DNA of 64,000 bases from Arcobacter sp. (GCA_020048055.1 JAIFNA010000007.1:62001-126000); one strand, 5' to 3'. Positions 51,817 through 61,630 are shown, counted from the stretch's first letter. Program-made: numbers and translations. Notes: generated from the letters alone by a model not told the origin.

Positions 51817-52731
51817 TTATTCCCCTGGTCCTAATTTAATAACTTTCTCTTTGAAAAAAATATCACTTGGGCTATTTTTAAAATTTTCAACAACCTCTTT
51901 GCTCTCAGTTGCTAGATTTTTTAGTTCACCTAGTACACTTTTTGTTTCTTGCAAAACCTCTCGTGTATCGTTTGTGAACCTTTGGATATTTATAGCTTTT
52001 ATCTCTTTTGCTATCTCTACACCACTTGAGGCGAGATTTTTTGTTTCCTCTATGAGTTCATCTGATTTTTTTAGTGTTTCATTTGTTTTTGTGATTGTTT
52101 GATTGAAATTTACAATAGCATCGTTTGAGTTTGCAAATATCTTTTTGAATTCCCCTTTATTATTTTTGAGTTCGCTAGAAAATTCACTAAAATTTGAGAT
52201 ACCTTTTTCTAAATTTTTGATATTTTTATCACTTAAAATAGCATTACTTTTGGAAAGTATAGTTTCAAATTGAAGCGATATTTGTTTTGCTTTTTGTGTT
52301 AGAAGAGTTATATTAGACGGTTTTGATGGGATAAATATCAAGCCATTTTCCATTGGTTGTGGTTTTTGTTGATTTTTAACACCACCTTCAATATCAAGAT
52401 ACCCAACCCCAGCTATCCCTTGCGAGCTTAATGTTACAAAGCTATCAATTGTAATAGGCGCTGTTTTTTCAAGTTTAAATCTAATTTCGATTTGTTCCCC
52501 ATTATTTGAGTCTAAAAAAATTCCCTCTACAAACCCAACATCAATCCCTTTGATTTTAACAACAGATGATTTTTTAAGTCCAGCAATAGACTCATTAACA
52601 AAAGTTGTGCAGTTAATATATTTATCTTCATCACCGCCATATTTTGCCAACCAAAATACAAATGATAGAAGTGAAATAGCACTGATTAAAACAAACACAC
52701 CAACTAAAACAAAATTTCCATTTCTCTCCAT
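51817..52731 (-). CDS. MlaD/MCE family lipid transport protein
   Basis: 304 residues. An N-terminal membrane anchor ('FVLVGVFVLISAISLLSFVFWLA', ~8-30) is followed by the MCE domain (~38-115; 'VNESIAGLKKSSVVKIKGIDVGFV', 'LSSQGIAGVGYLDIEGG') and a long coiled-coil tail rich in Lys, Glu and Asn (~160-290). It is predicted to be periplasmic, binding phospholipid for transport between membranes. Its start overlaps the ATPase stop (TAATG). Confidence 0.88.
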   Translation of the reverse strand: MERNGNFVLVGVFVLISAISLLSFVFWLAKYGGDEDKYINCTTFVNESIAGLKKSSVVKIKGIDVGFVEGIFLDSNNGEQIEIRFKLEKTAPITIDSFVTLSSQGIAGVGYLDIEGGVKNQQKPQPMENGLIFIPSKPSNITLLTQKAKQISLQFETILSKSNAILSDKNIKNLEKGISNFSEFSSELKNNKGEFKKIFANSNDAIVNFNQTITKTNETLKKSDELIEETKNLASSGVEIAKEIKAINIQRFTNDTREVLQETKSVLGELKNLATESKEVVENFKNSPSDIFFKEKVIKLGPGE

Positions 52732-53480
52732 TATTTCGCCACCTTTCCATTAACTTTTAAAAACTCTTTCATAAATGGCTCCTCAATTTTTAAAGCCTCA
52801 TCGTAAGTCCCGTCAAAATATACCAGTTTGTTGTGTAACACTATAAACCTATCCAAAGCACTTTTGATAGTATCAAGGTCGTGCGTAACAATAACTACAC
52901 TAAATCCAAGCATAGTGCGTAAATCAACAATTAGCCTATCAAAAGCTTCCGCACTAGCAGGGTCAAGTCCACTTGTTGGCTCATCTAAAAAAAGTATCTC
53001 AGGGTCAAGTGCTAAAGCCCTTGCTAAACCAACCCTTTTTTTCATCCCACCACTAAGCTCACTTGGGTACAAATAAGCATCTTTTGGTGTAAGTCCAACC
53101 ATGCTAAGTTTTGTCATTGCTATATTTTCAATCAGTTCTTTTGGTAGTTTTGTGTACTCAATAAGTGGTAAACAAATATTATCAAGGACACTAAGTGATG
53201 AGAATAACGCACCAAATTGAAACAACACAGCACATTTTTGTCTTAAAAAAAAAGTATCTTTTTGTGAGATATTTTTGATGGATTTTCCAAGAATTTCAAT
53301 ATCCCCGATGTGAAATTTTTGAAGCATTATTAGTTGCCTTAAAAGTGTAGATTTTCCAGCACCACTTCCACCCAAAATCCCTAAAATTTCAGATTTTTTA
53401 AGTTCAAATGAGATGTTGTCGTGAATTTGTTTATCACCAAAATAGGTGGAGATATTTTTGACTTTTAGTATATTTTTCAA
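52731..53480 (-). CDS. ABC transporter ATP-binding protein, MlaF type
   Basis: 249 residues. Walker A is 'GILGGSGAGKSTLLRQL', signature 'ELSGGMKKRVGLARALALDP', Walker B 'EILFLDEPTSGLDPAS', and the switch His 'VVIVTHDL'. 'SGGMKKRV' is characteristic of the MlaF/Mkl subgroup. The TTG start overlaps the permease stop (TTGA). It energises the MlaE-type permease. Confidence 0.92.
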   Translation of the reverse strand: MKNILKVKNISTYFGDKQIHDNISFELKKSEILGILGGSGAGKSTLLRQLIMLQKFHIGDIEILGKSIKNISQKDTFFLRQKCAVLFQFGALFSSLSVLDNICLPLIEYTKLPKELIENIAMTKLSMVGLTPKDAYLYPSELSGGMKKRVGLARALALDPEILFLDEPTSGLDPASAEAFDRLIVDLRTMLGFSVVIVTHDLDTIKSALDRFIVLHNKLVYFDGTYDEALKIEEPFMKEFLKVNGKVAK

Positions 53481-54592
53481 ATTCCCAACCTTGTAAGGGC
53501 AACTGCAATTAATGCATCACAGATAATCACCCAAAACAGTGCATTTACTACACTTTTTGTTGTGTAAGTGCCTATACTCTCCGTACTTTTATTTACCATA
53601 AAGCCTTGATAACACCCAACTATTGCAACAACAACTCCATAAAGTGGGGCTTTAGCTAAGCCTACATAAAGCTCATTTATTGAAATTTCAAAATAAATTC
53701 GGTCGATAAATTCATAAAAACCAATCCCCAAATGAAATTGTGTTACTACTAAAATTCCAGCTACTCCAGCCATATCAGCAGCAAACACAATAAAAGGCAT
53801 CATAAAAAAGAGTGCAAAAACTCTAGGGATTACTAAAAAAATAAATGGATCAAATCCCATAGTCCTCATCGCATCAATCTCATCAGTTATCTTCATGACG
53901 CCAATCTCAGCAGTAAACGAACTAGCACTTCTAGCTGTTATGAGTATTGCTGCAATTATGGGAGCTAACTCTCTAAAAACAGACATCACACTCAAATCTA
54001 TAACAAAAATATCCCCACTAATTTTGACCAAATACCCAGCTGATTGGTAAGCAACAACTAAGCCAATCAAAAATGAAAGGGTCATAATTATGGGTAATGC
54101 TTCAATTGATGTGCTTTGTATATGTTTTATAAACGCCCTAAATCTAAATTTATTTGGTTGAAAAATGACTTTTAAAATAGCAACAAAGAATTCACCTAAA
54201 AATGAAAAAAAGTTTATAATCCCAAGTAAAAAAAGATAGTTTTTGTATCCAAAATCGTGTATGGAAAATAGTTTTTTTTGATTTAATTTTGGAAGTATTT
54301 GGAAGTGTTTCCCATAAAATTCAAGTAGTGTTTTTTGATTTTCTAGTAGATTTTCAAATACCACTTCTATGTTTGAAGGTTGTAATTTTTTTTGAAAAAT
54401 GATAATTTGTGTTGCACCTGCAAAATCAAGCTCTGTACAATTTGTAAAATCAAACACAATAATTTGATTTTGGAGTTTTAAAATATCTTTTTCAATCTTT
54501 TCTATATTTATTAAACTCTCTTTTGTCCAGTTGTTTGAGATATTTATTTTTGTATTTGTATCGTCTAGGTTTACTATTTGTATCTTATCCAT
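53477..54592 (-). CDS. MlaE-type ABC permease with N-terminal STAS domain
   Basis: 371 residues. Residues ~1-110 form a STAS-like domain ('ILKLQNQIIVFDFTNCTELDFAGATQIIIF'). The MlaE permease follows with about five membrane helices ('IMTLSFLIGLVVAYQSAGYL', 'LAPIIAAILITARSASSFTAEIGVMKITDEIDAMRTMGFDP'-type coupling helix, here P-I-I-A-A-I-L-I-T-A-R). In E. coli the STAS protein MlaB is separate, and here it is fused. It is the first gene of the leftward operon. Confidence 0.9.
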   Translation of the reverse strand: MDKIQIVNLDDTNTKINISNNWTKESLINIEKIEKDILKLQNQIIVFDFTNCTELDFAGATQIIIFQKKLQPSNIEVVFENLLENQKTLLEFYGKHFQILPKLNQKKLFSIHDFGYKNYLFLLGIINFFSFLGEFFVAILKVIFQPNKFRFRAFIKHIQSTSIEALPIIMTLSFLIGLVVAYQSAGYLVKISGDIFVIDLSVMSVFRELAPIIAAILITARSASSFTAEIGVMKITDEIDAMRTMGFDPFIFLVIPRVFALFFMMPFIVFAADMAGVAGILVVTQFHLGIGFYEFIDRIYFEISINELYVGLAKAPLYGVVVAIVGCYQGFMVNKSTESIGTYTTKSVVNALFWVIICDALIAVALTRLGI

Positions 54593-55044
54593 TTGGGGAT
54601 TTTACATATTTATAGTTACCTTGTTGTAAGCATTTTGTTATCATTTTGTAATCTAGTTTTTAGTATTTATTTGAATTTATAATTGACTATTTGTAATCTC
54701 ATTTGATAAAAACTTTTTATTTACTAGAAAATTGAGTGCAGAGCTTGAAGTCACATCAAAAATTCCAAAAAAACTAGCTGTAAAACTTATAGTACTTTTA
54801 GGAGAATTAAATACTTTTTCGTAATAAATCAAATAGACGTAAATCATCGCATGTCATTTGTTTTAGAACAGTGCCATCTGTCCTATAAAATAATCCAGGA
54901 ATTGCATTTCCATTTTTAAAATTTATTGTACATTCTAGTTCGCCAGACTTTGTTTTATCAACTATAAATTCTCCTATAAACTAAAAAAACATAAAAATTG
55001 AGCTATACTAAAAACTAAATTTTTTAAAAAATAAAAGGAAAACA
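54593..55044. other. Intergenic region with gene-remnant-like sequence
   Basis: 452 bases. The plus strand has a short open stretch 54727-54822 ('STKLSAELEVTSKIPKKLAVKLIVLLGELNTFS') without start, and the minus strand has the 54807-54965 stretch listed separately. Both read like protein pieces, so this may be the scar of a lost gene or small module. No promoter is obvious before the YaeQ gene beyond a general AT-rich stretch. Confidence 0.4.
54807..54965 (-). pseudogene. Protein-like remnant or ORF without standard start
   Basis: On the minus strand TAGGAGAATTT is followed by an open frame beginning ATA GTT GAT AAA and running about 52 codons to TAA. It includes 'SGELECTINFKNGNAIPGLFYR' in two parts (SGELECTINF, KNGNAIPGLFYR) and 'MTCDDLRLFDLLRKSI'. 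There is no ATG, GTG or TTG near the ribosome-site-like AGGAG. It is either a decayed gene or an AUA-started small protein. No family is recognised. Confidence 0.3.
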
Positions 55045-55581
55045 ATGGCTGCAAATGCAACTATCTACAAAGCTTTGCTAAATATCGCAAATATGGATGA
55101 CAATTATTACGCTGAACACAACTTAACAATAGCACAGCACCCATCTGAAAGTGATTTGAGGCTTATGGTTAGAATGATTGCTTTTATCTTAAATGCAAAT
55201 GATAGCTTGGTGCTTTGTAAAGATATTTCAGAAGATGATGAACCTGCACTTTGGGAAAAAACACTTGGTGGTGATATCCAAATGTGGATAGATTTGGGGC
55301 AACCTGATGAGAAGCGGATTAAAAAAGGGTGTGGGCGTTCTAAAAATGTGGTGATTTATTCTTTTCAAGATGGTATGGCAAATGCTTGGTTTAAACAAAT
55401 TGAAAATTCACTTCATAGATTTCGTAATCTTAAAGTTGTATTTTTAAAAATTGATGGTGATTTAGAAACCCTTACAAAACGCTCAATGAATCTTCAGTGT
55501 AATATCAGTGATGGTGAGCTTACATTAATTGATAGTAATGATAACAGTGTGGTTGTAACAACTCAAATATGGAAAAATTAA
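55045..55581 (+). CDS. YaeQ family protein
   Basis: 178 residues, full length for YaeQ (PD-(D/E)xK-like fold, function unsettled). Landmarks are 'ATIYKALLNIANMDDNYYAEHNLTIAQHPSES', read as the conserved Y-x-x-H-x-L-T-x-A-x-H-P-S-E, plus 'EDDEPALWEKTLGGDIQMWIDLGQPDEKRIKKGCGRS' (E-P-x-L-W and W-I-D-x-G-x-P). AAAGGAAAACA precedes the ATG. Confidence 0.9.
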   Translation: MAANATIYKALLNIANMDDNYYAEHNLTIAQHPSESDLRLMVRMIAFILNANDSLVLCKDISEDDEPALWEKTLGGDIQMWIDLGQPDEKRIKKGCGRSKNVVIYSFQDGMANAWFKQIENSLHRFRNLKVVFLKIDGDLETLTKRSMNLQCNISDGELTLIDSNDNSVVVTTQIWKN

Positions 55582-55601
55582 GATAGATTTTGGTGGTAAA
55601 T

Positions 55602-56675
55602 ATGAAAAGATTTCAATTGTTTTTGGTTACTTTTTTGGTTTTAGTATTTGGTTTTATTTTTAGTGGTTGTGCACAAAAGACACAAATAAAAGCTATAAAA
55701 GCTGGAATGATAAGCGACTCAGCAATTAAAGATATTGCTGTTTTGCCATTTGAAAATGATGAGGTGTCTCAAAGTATCCAAATTAATGATGCATTGTCTA
55801 ATGTAAATTTCAAGGGTGAAAAATATTTCAATGTTCAAGATAGGGTGAATCTTGAGAAGATTATGGTTGAAAAAAAATTAAATGATTCTGGTTTAGTTGA
55901 TATTATCCATAAAGATAAAAACATAGGTTTAGGGCAGATAAGAACAATTGTGAGCGGTGTCGTTAGTGTTGATGATGTGGCTAATTCAAAATTTCTAGAG
56001 AATCGCACAGATTATGATACTTGTAGGGTGACTTTGAGGGATAAAAATGGAAATCCATATTGCACACAATATAGGATTTATAATGTTATATGTGAGCAAA
56101 ATGTCTATACACTAACTTCAAATGTACAATTTACAAGGGTTGATGATGGGAAGATTGTTTTTACAAAAGTATTTACAAAAAAATCAATGCTAAAGCATTG
56201 CGTGGATGACTCTAGTGTACTGCTTAGTAAAAAAGATGTAAATACAAAACACGCAAAAGAGATTGCTGAGGATTTGGCAAAGCTTGTAGCCCCGTCTTAT
56301 GTAGATTATGTTGTACAACTTTTTGATGATGAAGATATTAAATATACAAGTGAGCAGTCAAAGAGGCTCAAACTTGCACTAGAACTTATAAAAAATCAAA
56401 GACATGAAACAGCAAATGATATTTTAGATAATCTAAATAGTGAACTAAAAGAGCTTAGTATTACTACTTTGTATAACTTTGCTGTTACAAGTGAAATTCT
56501 TGGAGATTTGTCAAAAGCATACAAACTTTATCAAAAAGCAGATAGTGTTGCTTTACAAAATGGTAAGGTTTTGGAGGATATTTCTTTAGGACTAAAAAGG
56601 GTTAAAAATAGTATCGAGGAGTTAGAAAAAGCAAATAAACAATTTCTAAATCTTAATTCAAAAGGGAAAATGTAG
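55602..56675 (+). CDS. CsgG-like outer-membrane lipoprotein
   Basis: 357 residues. The lipoprotein signal is 'MKRFQLFLVTFLVLVFGFIFSGC' with lipobox FSGC. The mid region 'IKDIAVLPFENDE', 'FNVQDRVNLEKIMVEKKLNDSGLVD' and 'TIVSGVVSVDD' follows the CsgG-type fold (vaVl-F, R-x-x-L-x-x-i-x-x-E). The C-terminal third is TPR-like helical ('TLYNFAVTSEILGDLSKAYKLYQKA'). Earlier TTG and GTG codons at 55590-55595 are less likely than the ATG at 55602. It may be a secretion or stress-related surface lipoprotein. Confidence 0.7.
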   Translation: MKRFQLFLVTFLVLVFGFIFSGCAQKTQIKAIKAGMISDSAIKDIAVLPFENDEVSQSIQINDALSNVNFKGEKYFNVQDRVNLEKIMVEKKLNDSGLVDIIHKDKNIGLGQIRTIVSGVVSVDDVANSKFLENRTDYDTCRVTLRDKNGNPYCTQYRIYNVICEQNVYTLTSNVQFTRVDDGKIVFTKVFTKKSMLKHCVDDSSVLLSKKDVNTKHAKEIAEDLAKLVAPSYVDYVVQLFDDEDIKYTSEQSKRLKLALELIKNQRHETANDILDNLNSELKELSITTLYNFAVTSEILGDLSKAYKLYQKADSVALQNGKVLEDISLGLKRVKNSIEELEKANKQFLNLNSKGKM

Positions 56676-56690
56676 ATTGGTACTTTTTCT

Positions 56691-57299
56691 ATGTTAGGTG
56701 AAAATAAATATCTTCACAAACTTTCACTTTTGATAATATTTGGGTTTATTTTACTTTTTGGATATATCTCATTTGGTAGTTTTTTCTTTGTAAAGGAGCA
56801 TCAAATAAGTATAGATGGGGAAATTTATACAAATAGAGTCTCCCAAAAGCCATACATTCAAGAGTTATCAAATGAGCTTACAAAAGGCTGTAAAAGCAAT
56901 ATTTGCAAGGTTCAAAAACTACTTGATTATGTTACAAATATAGAATACAAATTAAATCCAACAATAGCAAAATCACCAAAAGACACTATTAAATTTGGGT
57001 TTGGGGATTGTGATGATAAGAGCAATTTACTGATTTCACTTCTAAAAATCAATGATTATGATGTTTTATTTGCAACAGTTCCTAATCATATCTTTGTACT
57101 TATTCACTTAGAAGATAAAGAACTTAGTGATTTTGCTGGACTTTATTTAGATGGAAAAAAATATTATATTTTGGAATCAACCGCAATAAATTCTAAAATT
57201 GGATTTCCATTTCAATACAACATTGAAGATATTGAAACTATCCTCGAGCCATTTAAAAATGAAAAATTAGAAATTGATTTGATTGAGTACAAAAGGTAG
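56691..57299 (+). CDS. Transglutaminase-like cysteine protease-fold membrane protein
   Basis: 202 residues. One N-terminal membrane helix (~9-33, 'LSLLIIFGFILLFGYISFGSFFF') precedes an extracytoplasmic domain with the transglutaminase-like triad: Cys in 'GFGDCDDKSNLLISLL', His in 'TVPNHIFVLIH' and an acidic partner in 'YYILESTAI'. It lies 15 bases after the CsgG-like gene and probably works with it at the cell surface. The substrate is unknown. Confidence 0.75.
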   Translation: MLGENKYLHKLSLLIIFGFILLFGYISFGSFFFVKEHQISIDGEIYTNRVSQKPYIQELSNELTKGCKSNICKVQKLLDYVTNIEYKLNPTIAKSPKDTIKFGFGDCDDKSNLLISLLKINDYDVLFATVPNHIFVLIHLEDKELSDFAGLYLDGKKYYILESTAINSKIGFPFQYNIEDIETILEPFKNEKLEIDLIEYKR

Positions 57300-57460
57300 C
57301 TCGTGCAAAAAATTGCCAATTAATAGTAAATTTAATTTAGTAAAAATAATTTTAAAACCAAATTTTTGGATAATACTCGTAATATTCCATCAAATTACAG
57401 ATACACAAAACTAGTAAAAATTATATTTAGTATTTAGAGTAGATTGAAGGAGCAATATTT

Positions 57461-59158
57461 ATGAAATCAGAAATTAAAAAAAATACAAAGATAGAGACAC
57501 TTAATGAGCTATCAAAATTAGCAGATTATTCCTTTGTGGATTTTTTAGATGCTGACCCAAAAGGTAGAGTTGATGGTGAGGATTATTCACCTCGTCAAGT
57601 TTTTAATGGGCATTATGTGTTGGTAAATCCTACCCCAATTAAAAATCCCATTTATATTGCCCATAGTAGTAAGTTTTTTGAAGAGCTTGGATTAAGTGAA
57701 ACTTTAGCAAATAAGCAAGATTTTATGAAAATGTTTTCGGGTGATATTTCAAATGTTCCAAAACCTTTGCGTAAAGTTGGATGGGCAACTGGGTATGCAC
57801 TTTCAATTTATGGTACAGAATATTATGAACAATGCCCATTTTCGACAGGTAATGGATATGGTGATGGTCGTGCGATCTCTATTTTTGAGGGAGTTATCAA
57901 TAATCAACGCCTAGAGATGCAACTCAAAGGTGGAGGGAGAACTCCATATTGTCGTGGTGCTGATGGGAGAGCTGTGCTTCGTTCAAGTGTTCGAGAGTTT
58001 TTAGCGCAAGAGCATATGAATGCCCTTAGAATCCCTACATCGCGCTCTTTAACTTTATATGCATCCAAAAATGAGTATGTGAGACGACCTTGGTTTTTAA
58101 ATGACTCATACTCAAGAGACCCAGAGGTTATGATTGATGAAGATGTTGCAATTACAACACGAGTTGCATCTTCATTTCTAAGGGTAGGGCAACTTGAACT
58201 TTTTGGTCGTCGTGCAAGAAAAAGTGAGCATCCAAAAGCACAAGAGGAGCTAAGGAAAATTGTGGAGCATCTTATAAATCGTGAGTACAGTGATATAGAC
58301 ACAAAGTTGCCTTTGGAGGAAAAAGTGATTTTGCTTGTAAAAGAGTTTCAAAAACGGCTAACTTCACTTGTGGCAAATTGGATTAGAGTAGGGTATTGTC
58401 AAGGAAATTTTAATAGTGATAATTGTGCAGCGGGTGGGTTTACGCTTGATTATGGTCCATTTGGATTTATTGATATGTTTGATTCAAAATATCAGCCTTG
58501 GACTGGTGGCGGAGTTCATTTTTCATTTTTTAATCAACCAAAAGCTGCACATAAAAATTTTGAGATGCTTTGCATTGCACTTCAACCTTTACTCTTTGGT
58601 GATAAAGAGAAATTAGAACAACTAAGCTATTTAAGAGATAATTTTGAAGAGGAGATGGAAACTAAACTAATCAATATGTGGAGTTCAAAACTTGGGTTAA
58701 AAACTTTTAATGAGGAGCTTTTGAGTGAACTTTTCATTCTTATGATGGAAACTTCAGTTGATTACACAATATTTTTTAGAGAACTTAGCAATATTCCGCA
58801 AGATATCTCAGAACTTTTTAAAAGTTTTTATAAAGACCATACTGGCAATAAGGAACTATTGCAAAGTTGGTCGAAGTGGTTGGAGAAATGGAGATTACTA
58901 ATTGATGCAAGCAACATGGAAGAACTATCAAAACAAATGAAGCAAATAAATCAAAAATATTCATTAAGAGAGTGGTTTTTGGTTCCAGCTTATAAAGAGG
59001 CACAAAAAGGTAAATATTCACTTCTAAGAGAGTTGCAAGAGGTGATGAATGATCCGTATAGTGAACAATCAAACAAGACTGAGGAAAAATACTACAAACA
59101 AAAACCAAAAGAGTTTTTTAAAATAGCTGGAATATCGCATATTAGTTGTTCTTCTTGA
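57461..59158 (+). CDS. selO: Protein adenylyltransferase SelO (YdiU family)
   Basis: 565 residues; a pseudokinase-fold enzyme that AMPylates proteins and is linked to redox stress. Landmarks are '[13 protein letters not shown]', '[12 protein letters not shown]', '[34 protein letters not shown]'-like sequence (the L-K-G-x-G-x-T-P-Y loop), '[30 protein letters not shown]' (metal-binding N-x-D-N and D-Y-G-P-F). The C-terminus ends CSS, the position held by selenocysteine-Ser-Ser in animal SelO. AAGGAGCAATATTT precedes the ATG. Confidence 0.93.
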   Translation: MKSEIKKNTKIETLNELSKLADYSFVDFLDADPKGRVDGEDYSPRQVFNGHYVLVNPTPIKNPIYIAHSSKFFEELGLSETLANKQDFMKMFSGDISNVPKPLRKVGWATGYALSIYGTEYYEQCPFSTGNGYGDGRAISIFEGVINNQRLEMQLKGGGRTPYCRGADGRAVLRSSVREFLAQEHMNALRIPTSRSLTLYASKNEYVRRPWFLNDSYSRDPEVMIDEDVAITTRVASSFLRVGQLELFGRRARKSEHPKAQEELRKIVEHLINREYSDIDTKLPLEEKVILLVKEFQKRLTSLVANWIRVGYCQGNFNSDNCAAGGFTLDYGPFGFIDMFDSKYQPWTGGGVHFSFFNQPKAAHKNFEMLCIALQPLLFGDKEKLEQLSYLRDNFEEEMETKLINMWSSKLGLKTFNEELLSELFILMMETSVDYTIFFRELSNIPQDISELFKSFYKDHTGNKELLQSWSKWLEKWRLLIDASNMEELSKQMKQINQKYSLREWFLVPAYKEAQKGKYSLLRELQEVMNDPYSEQSNKTEEKYYKQKPKEFFKIAGISHISCSS

Positions 59159-59383
59159 TTTATCGTCAAAAGAACTCTAAAATTGGGCAGTAAAATTTAA
59201 AAAAGCTACCTTTTGAAGTCAATTATTCATATAACCACTTCATTAATCCATATTAATAAACAAAAATAATATATGAAAGAAATTACTTTAATTGTACGAT
59301 ACTTTAAAATATTATATGGTTGATTAAAAGTCTCAAAAATTAGCTTTAGAGATATGTAGTAAATTTCACAAAAAGGTATTGTT
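59159..59383. other. Intergenic region
   Basis: 225 AT-rich bases between selO and the MipA/OmpV gene. I see no strong hairpin. A TATTATATGG stretch near 59310 could be a -10 region for the downstream gene. Confidence 0.3.
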
Positions 59384-60061
59384 TTGAAAATAATTTTTTT
59401 CTTGATTTTCGTTGTAAATATTGCTTTTTCTTTTGAAAATAGCGTTGGAATTGGGGTTGCATACTCTAAAAGTATCTATATTGAAAATGAAGATAATAAA
59501 ATAATTTTACCGATGGTTTATTATGAAACTGATGATTTTTATATAAAAGGGATAGAGTTTGGATACAAAATAAAACCTTTATTTTCATTAGTTGTAGAGC
59601 CAAGTTTTCAAAATGCTAAAATCGCTTCCCTTCCTACACAAAAAGATACAATTTTAAGTGGTTTTAAATTAGAACAAAGATTTGGGCAATACAAAATTAG
59701 TTACAAACTTCTAAGGGATATGGGAAATATTCATGATGGAGTGATTGGTAAAATACAATTTGCAAAATCTATCATTGCTTTTCCAGTTATAATCATCCCT
59801 TCTTTTGGTTTTGAGTATGAAAGTTCAAAAGTGACAAAATATCTTTATGGAGTCCCTGTGAATACTCCGTATGAAATGTATACACCAAAAGAAAGTGTAA
59901 GTGCTAATATTGGATTGATGGGAATTTATAATATCAGTAACAAATATGTGATAAATCTGATGGTAAATAAAAAGTTTTTATCAGATGAAATTACAAATAG
60001 TCAGGTAGTAAATAGTAGTAGTAAAACATCGTATTTTCTAAGTACCCTGTATAAATTTTAA
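59384..60061 (+). CDS. MipA/OmpV family outer membrane protein
   Basis: 225 residues with a Sec signal peptide ('MKIIFFLIFVVNIAFSFE') and a beta-barrel pattern of alternating hydrophobic strands ('VGIGVAYSKSIYIENEDNKIILPMVYYETDDFYIKGIEFGYKI' in short pieces) ending in an aromatic C-terminal 'YFLSTLYKF', as required by the Bam machine. The match to MipA/OmpV is on layout and is moderately sure. The start is a TTG after AAAAAGGTATTG. The lipocalin gene follows 16 bases later. Confidence 0.75.
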   Translation: MKIIFFLIFVVNIAFSFENSVGIGVAYSKSIYIENEDNKIILPMVYYETDDFYIKGIEFGYKIKPLFSLVVEPSFQNAKIASLPTQKDTILSGFKLEQRFGQYKISYKLLRDMGNIHDGVIGKIQFAKSIIAFPVIIIPSFGFEYESSKVTKYLYGVPVNTPYEMYTPKESVSANIGLMGIYNISNKYVINLMVNKKFLSDEITNSQVVNSSSKTSYFLSTLYKF

Positions 60062-60077
60062 AAAAAGGAGAAATTTG

Positions 60078-60596
60078 ATGAAAAGATATATAAAAAATAT
60101 TTTTTTCGTATTTGCTATCTTAGCTCTTGGTGGTTGTGCCAACAAGTATCTAGAGTTGCAAACAGTAAAAAAAGTTGACATTCAAAAATACAAAGGTAGC
60201 TGGTATGAGATAGCTAGATTTGAGCATTTTTTTGAAAAAGGTTGTAAGAATGTTACAGCTACTTATGAACTTCAAGAAGATTCTATAAAAGTTATTAACA
60301 GATGTACGATGATAGAGAATAATAATACAAAAGAAGCTACTGGGGTAGCTTATGCCACAGATAGCACAAATTCCAAACTAAAAGTTAGTTTTTTTAGACC
60401 ATTTTATGGAGATTATTATATTTTAGATTTGGCAGATGATTATAGTTACGCGCTTGTTGGGAGCCCAAGTAGAGATTTGCTTTGGATTTTGAGTCGTACA
60501 AAAACTATTAATGAAGAAACTAAAAATAAAATATTTACAAAACTCCCTAGTTTGGGATTTGATGAGAAAAGGTTTGTATGGACAATTCAAGAATAA
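60078..60596 (+). CDS. blc: Bacterial lipocalin (Blc-like lipoprotein)
   Basis: 172 residues. The lipoprotein signal has lipobox 'LALGGC'. The lipocalin signature 1 is 'YKGSWYEIARFEHFFEKGCKNVTATYEL' (G-x-W-Y-E-I-A-R), and signature 3 is 'DLLWILSRTKTINEE' (W-I-L-S-R). It binds lipids at the outer membrane. AGGAG lies 7 bases before the ATG 60078. A TTG at 60075 is adjacent. Confidence 0.9.
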   Translation: MKRYIKNIFFVFAILALGGCANKYLELQTVKKVDIQKYKGSWYEIARFEHFFEKGCKNVTATYELQEDSIKVINRCTMIENNNTKEATGVAYATDSTNSKLKVSFFRPFYGDYYILDLADDYSYALVGSPSRDLLWILSRTKTINEETKNKIFTKLPSLGFDEKRFVWTIQE

Positions 60597-60640
60597 AACT
60601 AAATATAATAAAAATAAAAAGATAAAAAGGGGAAAGAAAG

Positions 60641-61177
60641 ATGAAAATAGTATTGATGTTTATGTTGTTTGTAAATTTATTATTTGGAGGGAAAACGATG
60701 AGTGTATACGATATAAAAGTAAAAGATATAAATGGGCAAGAACTCACTTTGGAAAAGTATAAAAATAAAGTGATGCTTGTTGTCAATGTTGCTAGTAAAT
60801 GTGGTTTTACTGGTCAATATGAGGGGTTAGAAAAATTGCATGAAAAATATAGCTCAAAAGGATTAGCTGTTTTAGGTTTCCCTTGTAATCAATTTTTAGC
60901 ACAAGAACCAGGGAGTGAAAAAGAGATTAAAGAGTTTTGTAGTTTAACTTATGGGGTAAAATTTGATATGTTTAGTAAAATTGATGTTAATGGAAATAAT
61001 ACACACCCACTTTACAAGTTTCTCAAAAGTAGCTCAAGTGGGATTATGGGAACTGATATGATTAAATGGAATTTTACAAAGTTTTTAGTTGATAAAAATG
61101 GAAAAGTTCTTAAAAGATATAGTCCATCTACAACTCCAGCTGAGATTGAAAAAGATATTATCAAAGCATTACAATAA
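60641..61177 (+). CDS. Glutathione peroxidase family protein (Cys type)
   Basis: 178 residues. The active site is 'VASKCGFTGQYEGLEKLHEKY' with Cys replacing Sec, the tetrad Gln is in 'FPCNQFLAQEPG', and Trp/Asn are in 'MIKWNFTKFLVDKNGKV'. The N-terminal 19 residues ('MKIVLMFMLFVNLLFGGKT') look like a signal peptide. An internal ATG at 60698 has a better ribosome site (GGAGGGAAAACG) and gives the normal cytosolic start 'MSVYDIKVKD'. Both forms may be made. Confidence 0.9.
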   Translation: MKIVLMFMLFVNLLFGGKTMSVYDIKVKDINGQELTLEKYKNKVMLVVNVASKCGFTGQYEGLEKLHEKYSSKGLAVLGFPCNQFLAQEPGSEKEIKEFCSLTYGVKFDMFSKIDVNGNNTHPLYKFLKSSSSGIMGTDMIKWNFTKFLVDKNGKVLKRYSPSTTPAEIEKDIIKALQ

Positions 61178-61186
61178 AAGATATTT

Positions 61187-61630
61187 ATGGAAACTTTTAC
61201 ACAAACTAGCCTTATAAACTGCACCTTAGAGGAGCTTTTTGATTTTCATCTTGATACAAATAATATCAAGCTTATAACTCCAATTCATACAAAAGTGGAG
61301 CTAATAGATTATGAAAAAGCTACTTTTGAGGGGAAAATCATAAAGCTAAAGACTACACGAGCTTTTGTGCCAATCAATTGGACAGTAAAAATTGAAAAAT
61401 ATGAGTATCCAAATTTAATGGTGGATGTTGCCCTCAAATCCCCCTTTGCTTTTTGGGAACATCAACATATCTTTACCAAAAAAGGTTCAATGTGTGAACT
61501 CAAAGATGTTATAAAATACAAACTCCCTTTTGGGATATTTGGGAAATTAATAGCTCCTTTTATCAAAAAAGATATAGCAAATATGTTTGCTTACAGACAC
61601 AAACAAACGAAAAAGATTTTAGAAAATTAG
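61187..61630 (+). CDS. SRPBCC (START-like) family protein
   Basis: 147 residues of the SRPBCC/polyketide-cyclase-like fold seen beside other bacterial stress genes: 'FTQTSLINCTLEELFDFHLDTNNIKLITP' start, 'VPINWTVKIEKYEYPNLMVDVALKSPFAFWEHQHIF' (the W-x-H-x-H-x-F core) and 'YKLPFGIFGKLIAPFIKKDIANMFAYRHKQTKKIL' end. The ligand is unknown. It starts 9 bases after the GPx gene. Confidence 0.82.
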   Translation: METFTQTSLINCTLEELFDFHLDTNNIKLITPIHTKVELIDYEKATFEGKIIKLKTTRAFVPINWTVKIEKYEYPNLMVDVALKSPFAFWEHQHIFTKKGSMCELKDVIKYKLPFGIFGKLIAPFIKKDIANMFAYRHKQTKKILEN

